A DNA stretch of 64,000 nucleotides, taken from the NCBI GenBank assembly GCA_025331435.1, contig JAIWNI010000097.1, positions 41,094 through 105,093 on the forward strand. Direction: 5' to 3'. The notes beneath the pieces were generated by a model. The model was given only the letters and a program-made list of their open reading frames with translations. It searched no databases and was not told where the DNA came from. A program made the position numbers and the translations under genes. This document shows, piece after piece, positions 58,283-64,000 of the stretch. This stretch comes from Choanephora cucurbitarum (Eukaryota; Mucoromycota; Mucoromycetes; Mucorales; Choanephoraceae). Position 1 is the stretch's first letter; each line of letters begins with the position of its first letter.

Positions 58283-59502
58283 ATGTCAATACTCGATTCT
58301 TTCTCATGTCAGTGTGAATCCATAAACGGCAAAGAGCATGTGCTTGAACATCATGTAGAACAGATACTTCGAGATTATCTACAACCATCTTTTAAACAAC
58401 AAACGAGCATTCATCCATCCATTGTCAAGAAACCCACATTGCGCTATGCAACTCAACCTGAACTACATCAAGATCAACTTTGGAAACAACAAGATCAACT
58501 AGAAATACTTTCGTCTATAGTTCAGTCTATCAGTGTAAGTTCCAAACTAGGATGTAAGAGAAAAATAGACTTAGAATAAGATAGACAACAGATCTTCATA
58601 ATCATATTGGCTTGATCTTACCACCTGTATTGATTGTACTGGATGACTATGATCCTGAATACAAGATGCAAGGTGTAAAGATGGTCCATGCGATCGTAAC
58701 CAAACTACATCCTTCTTTTGTTGTTCGTTTTGGCTTGGATAGCTTATTTCTTGAGGTATTTTAAGAAAAAGCATCATCAAGAGGTTGATAGATTGATTCC
58801 ATTTTTGAGCAGTCCTTATTTAAGTGTTTAACTTATCTTTCGGATGATAGAGATAGACCACTCTTAAGGTCGGCTTATCCCTGTATTCTAGAGTTGATTT
58901 CAAAGATGGAAAAAGATGAACAAAAGCGTCAGGCGTTATTTGAGCGTGTCTTGCGAGAGGGCGTCTTGACAGGATTTCTTTATGCTGGACAAAAGATCAA
59001 GTTTTTACCCATCTTGATGGAGCCTATTGCTACACTCTATCAAGAAATAGGCATTGTGGGTGTACAGTACCTTAAGGCCTTGATACCTACGCTTTGCCAA
59101 ACATTGAACATCAGTGGACAGAAGCCTTTGCATTCATTAGCACTTCAATCACTTGTAGCCATAATGAGAACTTGTTGGCCACGGTATGAGCTAAAGCGTC
59201 TCTATTTCATGCATACATATAGAAAACTAAACTCTACAACGTTTTAGCATTCCATTCTATCATGGTCAAATTATGGCGGCTATAGCTAAATCATGGTATG
59301 AATATAGTGAAATACAAGGTAAAGCATGTTGTATAGTCACATTATGCTATTCCAACCTCCTTTATCTTATTTAGATCAATCTATGTGCCAACAGATCAAA
59401 GAGGCTTGTAAATTACTAGAGTTGATTTGCCCAGATCAAAAGGCAGACCAGGAAGCTCTGCTAAGCTTTAAACCCACTGTTTTTGAACCACTTTTTATTT
59501 AA
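58283..59502 (+). CDS. TTI2: Tel2-interacting protein 2 (TTT complex)
   Basis: Exons begin 58283-58534 and 58584 onward, with later joins at about 58757/58810 and 59184/59249 plus one more near 59320/59375. Motifs typical of Tti2: ILPPVLIVLDDYDPEYKMQG, VVRFGLDSLFLE, LKCLTYLSDDRDRPLLRSAY-like segment, LREGVLTGFLYAGQKIKFLP, KALIPTLCQTLNISGQKPLH and SLVAIMRTCWPR. The TTT complex (Tel2-Tti1-Tti2) is a chaperone adaptor that stabilises PIKK kinases including TOR, ATM and ATR. The stop codon TAA at 59500-59502 overlaps the stop of the convergent primase gene. Confidence 0.85.
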
Positions 59503-61370
59503 AATGTCATTGAACGATCTGCTTCTTCTGTTGAGGGATGAGTTAACCAGTAGTAAAAAAAAAATATTTCTTCCTTACCTCGTTTGGCACGCTTTACATC
59601 TAAAATGATATCCATCACGAATTTCTCAAAATAATCTAAATATGGCTTTAAGGATGTGTTTTTTGCTTTCTTTTCATCTGTCTGTGATAATTCTTGGCTG
59701 ATGGTGTGCAAATTGGGTACAGTCAATGGATTGAATTGATCACATTCCTCTATCTTAATAGGTACACACACTCTCACTATGATGGTTTAGTTGATACTTA
59801 TTTTGGAAGATCTAAGTGAACTTACATGTCTTGGGATGAACACAGAATGGACTCTTTAACAAGTGATTAATAGCAGTAGATACTTTGATATCTAGACGAG
59901 GATAACAGTACTGAAACATGATATCTCTCGGAAATGGATCGCGTTGAAAATGCTTCTTCTTTTTATCTGCCTTCTCAGCCTCCTTTACAAGCATTTCCCA
60001 TTTCTCTTTGGCTGTCAATTGGTGTTCTGACCAAGCAGTATTTAAACGCTCTTGAATTGCCTGATCAGGTACAATCTCCAATAGCTTCTTCCATGTCTCT
60101 GGTTTGTCTAATATACCCATCTTTTGTATGATGGAATCAAAATGCTTTTCAACCGTCTTGAAAGAACGACTACATAACTCATTAATATTTCTTTTTTAAT
60201 TCCATCAGATGATTGAATTTACCCAAGTGATGGATGTAACAAAGCAGGTAATTTCACTTTACGGTGTATTTGATTTCCACCCTTGTCATTTTTTTTCCTT
60301 ATTAGTTTTGTTCTAATTCAACTGTAACTCTTATATACTTACTTTAATGATATCCAAGAATTTAACAATAGCCTTTCTACTCTCATTATCTAACTGGCGT
60401 GCTCTTTCGTCACATACCCAACAATGAACACCACGACGACCAGAATAAACCCACATGATATGTTGAAATCCAAAATCCTCTAGAATGACATACATAAACA
60501 TGCCTGCAACTGGCTGAATTTCATAGTTTACCTCTTAATGAAGCATCAATCACTTTCATAGCTACAGTCATGAATTCCCAACAACGCATACAGACATCCC
60601 CACCACTATATAAAATAATCAGTCCATTTGATTTCTTGATTATAGCTGTTATTTTACCTGCAACAAGTACGAATTTCATCATAATCAGTCATATCTATAT
60701 CAAACACTAGCTCTTTCTCTAATGGCTTGAAGGCACTTTCACTCACTGTCTTTTTATCCTTGGGCTATAATATGCATTACAAGTATAAATGTCTATATGC
60801 CTGTGAACTTAGTAAACTCAATACCTTAATAGAATAGATAGCACCAATATCAATCTTCACAGGCTGTAAACGCTCAAGTTCTTTTTTTAATTCATCCACA
60901 TTGGCAAATGATTTGAATCGAACATAAATATCAGCAGGTAATGTAAAACTGAATTCTCTATGAGTGAAATTCTTGCTGGGCGCTATGGGTGCATTAGAAT
61001 TTAGCATAAGTTTCCAATGTTAGCTTACTTGTATCATAGTTGAGCCAGTTGAAATAAGTCTTGTAAGGGAAAAGTGAATGATAGAAGAGACGATAGAGAA
61101 AGACAGGATTGTCTTGTTCCATTCTAACAAGTGAGTGTTACATTTTCTTCTTTTTTCTTTTTTTCCAAACCCTTACTGAGCTGAACTATCGATATTGACT
61201 TTGGCAAATTCCTGATGAACAGTATCCATAGGATCATCAAAAAAGTCATCCAGATCGATGTCTTTCATTGCTTCAATAGCTAAACAGCTCGCATTTCAAG
61301 CAAGTTAGTTTGACAGAAGCAAGTGTGATCTCCTTTTTTTATTACCTTTCTTCTGGCTAGCATCTGTCAT
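59499..61370 (-). CDS. PRI1: DNA primase small (catalytic) subunit
   Basis: Multi-exon; exon starts include 61370-61346, 61279-61177 and 61123-61029. N-terminus [18 protein letters not shown], then [34 protein letters not shown] and [10 protein letters not shown]. Catalytic acidic residues in [15 protein letters not shown], zinc-site cysteines in [15 protein letters not shown], and the nucleotide-binding [20 protein letters not shown]. The C-terminal part has [20 protein letters not shown] and SPFCVHPKT. It synthesises RNA primers as part of DNA polymerase alpha-primase. A last intron removes a poly-T stretch at about 59567-59520 so that the protein ends EEADRSMTF. Tail-to-tail overlap with TTI2. 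Confidence 0.92.
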
Positions 61371-61437
61371 TATAGTATATAAAACACGAAAAAAAAAATC
61401 AGGACGCGGTTCTTTTTTTGGGCTTTTCTCTTTTATT

Positions 61438-62697
61438 TCAAACTCCTCCAATCAAACGATAGAGATCAGCAACTAAATAGAGTGAACCACACAAGACAAC
61501 AGCATAGACATCATCAGAAGGTCCTTGTTGAATCCACTGATTGGCTGTCTGTAAGCCTTCTTGAAGAGAAGAGACTGCTGAAGTAGCTGTAATAGAAGCA
61601 GCTGTTCTGACAATCTCCATTGGATCCATACATTGAATCCAGGGCATACCTTCAGGCTGACTGAAAGGAACAGCCACCAATCGATCCTGAGGTTGAACCA
61701 ACATGTCTATCATCTGTGCAACATCTTTTCCCTCAGTGACACCCATAATCCATAGAATCTGCTTGCCTTTCATATGTTGATCTACAAATTGTTTAAGCGC
61801 TATTGCAGCAGGCAGGTTATGAGCCCCGTCTACCAGTAGATGCTTGAGTCCATATGTATGCTGTAGGCTAGGACACTTATCCGATTGAATCCAATCAAGT
61901 CGGCCTGGCCATCGTGTCTTGGCCATTCCTTGCTCTAGCTGAGTCTCTGTGAACTGAATGTGTCCCAATCTCTGCATCCAATCTAGGGCAGTTACTGCTG
62001 TAGCCGAGTTTTGAAGTTGATAATCGCCCAACAGTGGAATAGGGTACCTGTGGCTCTTGAGTTGAGCCAACTGATTGGGCTCAATCCATTTAGCTGAGAC
62101 TGCCAATTGATATTGAATACCTCGTTCAGTAGCATAATCAATCAAGGTGTGTTGAACCTCCCTTAAGTTGGGTGCAATGACTACTGGTGAACCTGGTTTC
62201 ATTATACCTGCTTTTGCTGTTGCAATGGCTTCTAGTGTATTGCCTAAGATAGCAGCATGATCAAGACCGATAGAAGTAATGATAGTCATAACTGGGTGGC
62301 GAATGGCATTGGTCGCATCCAACAAACCTCCTAAACCAACTTCCAACACAACAAAGTCAAGCTGATGTTGAGCGAACAAATAGAGTGAAGCACCCACAAG
62401 ACACTCAAAAGAAGAGGCGCCAATATTTTCATTGAGTTGATCAACATAGTCCATCGCTTGTTGGTAGTCTAATGCGCTTACTGGTTGCTGATCAATCACT
62501 ACACTGTCACGAGGCTCTATCAGGTGAGGTGAATTGAATCGGCCGACACGGTAACCAGAGGCAGATAGGACAGAGGCCAAATAGGCACATACAGATCCTT
62601 TGCCATTGGTACCAGCCACATGGATAATCTTGACTTTCTCATCTGGTCTATCTAAAGCATCTAGCAATCTATGAATCCTCTCTAAACCAAAGTTCAT
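61438..62697 (-). CDS. FOL3: Dihydrofolate synthase / folylpolyglutamate synthase-like (Mur ligase family)
   Basis: Single exon, 419 residues from MNFGLERIHRLL at 62697. The open frame continues upstream to 62745 across an oligo-T/A tract (FLKKK), so the internal ATG is preferred. Mur-ligase motifs: ATP-binding IIHVAGTNGKGSVCAYLAS, NSPHLIEPRDSVVI, LEVGLGGLLDATNAI, ITSIGLDHAAILGNTLE, AKAGIMKPGSPVV, MAKTRWPGRLDWI, LLVDGAHNLPAAI. It adds glutamate to dihydropteroate (Fol3) or extends folate tails (Met7). The compact length and lack of a mitochondrial presequence favour Fol3. It lies 67 bp downstream of the PRI1 start on the same strand. Confidence 0.9.
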   Translation of the reverse strand: MNFGLERIHRLLDALDRPDEKVKIIHVAGTNGKGSVCAYLASVLSASGYRVGRFNSPHLIEPRDSVVIDQQPVSALDYQQAMDYVDQLNENIGASSFECLVGASLYLFAQHQLDFVVLEVGLGGLLDATNAIRHPVMTIITSIGLDHAAILGNTLEAIATAKAGIMKPGSPVVIAPNLREVQHTLIDYATERGIQYQLAVSAKWIEPNQLAQLKSHRYPIPLLGDYQLQNSATAVTALDWMQRLGHIQFTETQLEQGMAKTRWPGRLDWIQSDKCPSLQHTYGLKHLLVDGAHNLPAAIALKQFVDQHMKGKQILWIMGVTEGKDVAQMIDMLVQPQDRLVAVPFSQPEGMPWIQCMDPMEIVRTAASITATSAVSSLQEGLQTANQWIQQGPSDDVYAVVLCGSLYLVADLYRLIGGV

Positions 62698-62799
62698 TTC
62701 TTTTTTTTTTAAAAATAAAGGGGGACGGGGGGAGTTACGTTTCAATCAGGAAATGCATGAAATTATCCCCTTTTTTTTTTTTAGTTCTTTACATATATT

Positions 62800-64000
62800 A
62801 TGTTATTACGTCGTCAATCTACTTTCTCAATAAAATACTGTACCTATCTATCAAAACGATCGATCGCAGCCATCTCTTCTCAACAAGAGAAACCTCGCAA
62901 CAACCTGAATGTGATTGACTTTTTTCATCCCTCACTTTCACCCGGTCAGTTCTATTATTCACTCAATCTAGGTGTTGCCGGTTTCCCTAAAAAAGACAAG
63001 ACAATAGAACCTATAGACGATCTTACATACTCTAGTATACAAGTAGGTGATGATGCTTATTTCAAGCGTCATGATGCACTTGGTGTAGCGGATGGTGTAG
63101 GAGGCTGGCGTACACATAAAGGTAAGTTCATCACACTACTGAAGGGTCATTGGATTGAAACCAGTTGTTTTTAGGTGCTAATCCTGCTCTCTATTCACGC
63201 AAATTAATGCATTATGCTCAATTAGAACTGGATCGAATCAAGACCAGTGTAAGACCACAGCAATTACAGGCCAAACCAGATCCAGTTCAGGTGCTAGAAA
63301 GTGCTTACCATATGACTGCATTAGATGCACAGAATGAAGCAAGTTCTTTGATCATTGAAGCCCTTATTCGTATGCACTAACACAAATTTCATTTAGGGAA
63401 TTGTGGGGTCAACAACAGCCTGCATTGTGATCCTCTGTCAGGATGAACTTCGAATAGCTAATCTGGGCGATTGCGGTGTATCCGTTATACGAAAAAACGA
63501 CTATATCTTTCGATCAGAAGAACAACAACACTCGTTTAATTTTCCCTATCAGCTAGGCACAGCCTCTTTTGATTTACCTACAGATGCTCAGGTAAAAAAG
63601 AAACAAAGAGTGGCATATATCAGAGAACTTATCCTTATTGAGCTTATAGCAATTCACAGTGAAGATCGAAGAAGGGGATGTTATTGTTTTGGGATCTGAT
63701 GGATTGTTTGATAATCTATATGATGATGAGATATTAGAAGAAATACAGAAATGCATTGATCAACAGACACCTTTAGAACAAGATCATAAGAGTCGAATGA
63801 GTAAGATTGTGCCCCAACCGATATCAGACAACTTAGCTCTGAGAGCAAAGATAGTGAGTGAAGATCCGGATAATCCTACTTCACCTTTTCAAGTCAAAGC
63901 TATGCATGAAGGACTCTATTATCAAGTAAATGATTCTTTTGCTGTTCTTTTTGAGTTCTCGCTATTTAAAATCTTGTTTTGTAGGGCGGGAAAGCAGATG
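62800..64000 (+). CDS. PTC7: PTC7-type mitochondrial PP2C phosphatase, 3' end cut by the window
   Basis: Exons 62800-63121, 63175-63338, 63397-63591, 63650-63925 and 63985 to the edge. N-terminus MLLRRQSTFSIKYCTYLSKR looks like a mitochondrial presequence. PP2C motifs: VGDDAYFKRHDALGVADGVG (metal Asp), GSTTACIVILCQDELRIANL, GDCGVSVIRK, GDVIVLGSDGLFDNLYDDEI and the final GGKADD. This is the Ptc7/PPTC7 arrangement, linked to mitochondrial coenzyme Q and mitophagy control. Intron 2 (63339-63396, 58 nt) needs a GC donor (AA|GCAAGT) to keep the frame into GIVGSTTA. Confidence 0.88.

Overview
This window is nuclear DNA of an early-diverging filamentous fungus, most likely Mucorales (Mucor/Rhizopus-like). 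The grounds are short (about 47-72 nt) GT-AG introns, AT-rich intergenic DNA with long A/T runs, a RAS1 protein beginning [11 protein letters not shown], and repeat families of the kind common in that group. All protein identities come from reading translated motifs; no database search was possible. Splice sites were read by eye and checked by frame continuity, so exon sums divide by three for the models that I give residue counts for.

Layout, left to right. 1-6.6 kb: 3' part of a VASt-domain sterol-transfer protein (+), a PAK/Ste20 kinase with CRIB domain (-), a LEA2-type membrane protein (-) and ERG27 3-keto-sterol reductase (-). 6.6-10.3 kb: a repeat-rich graveyard with a 126-bp-arm inverted repeat, and a minus-strand gene broken by a solo LTR (5-bp target duplication), a TA-flanked MITE and at least two frameshifts. 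10.9-23.2 kb: a hypothetical protein, a mitochondrial K+/H+-exchange-related protein, a small ECL1-like zinc protein, RAS1, RPS7, eIF4E, RPS6 (the last two head to head), a small membrane protein and an IQ/coiled-coil protein. 23.2-26.6 kb: gene-poor, with a second MITE copy. 26.6-34.4 kb: an F-box/LRR protein, RPS30, a complete 2610-bp Mutator-like element (MULE) inserted in the RPS30 upstream region, and RPS1 (eS1/RPS3A). 34.5-50.6 kb: a full-size ABCB transporter, a thioesterase-like protein, a two-finger GATA factor with DUF1752-like region, and a 14-exon RasGEF. 50.7-64 kb: adrenodoxin reductase, RPB2, a relict Tc1/mariner transposase, TTI2, DNA primase small subunit (tail-to-tail 4-bp overlap with TTI2), dihydrofolate synthase FOL3, and a PTC7-type PP2C cut by the window edge.

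Functional threads: RAS1, its likely activator class (RasGEF) and a PAK kinase lie in one window. Four 40S ribosomal protein genes plus eIF4E form a translation set, and each RP gene carries an AGTGCGG element upstream in the same orientation. The 9-bp target duplication of the MULE is exactly the extended form of this element (CGCCGCACT). Other themes are three GC-AG introns (RAS1, RasGEF, PTC7), a 4-nt microexon in the thioesterase, and RP start codons isolated in tiny first exons.
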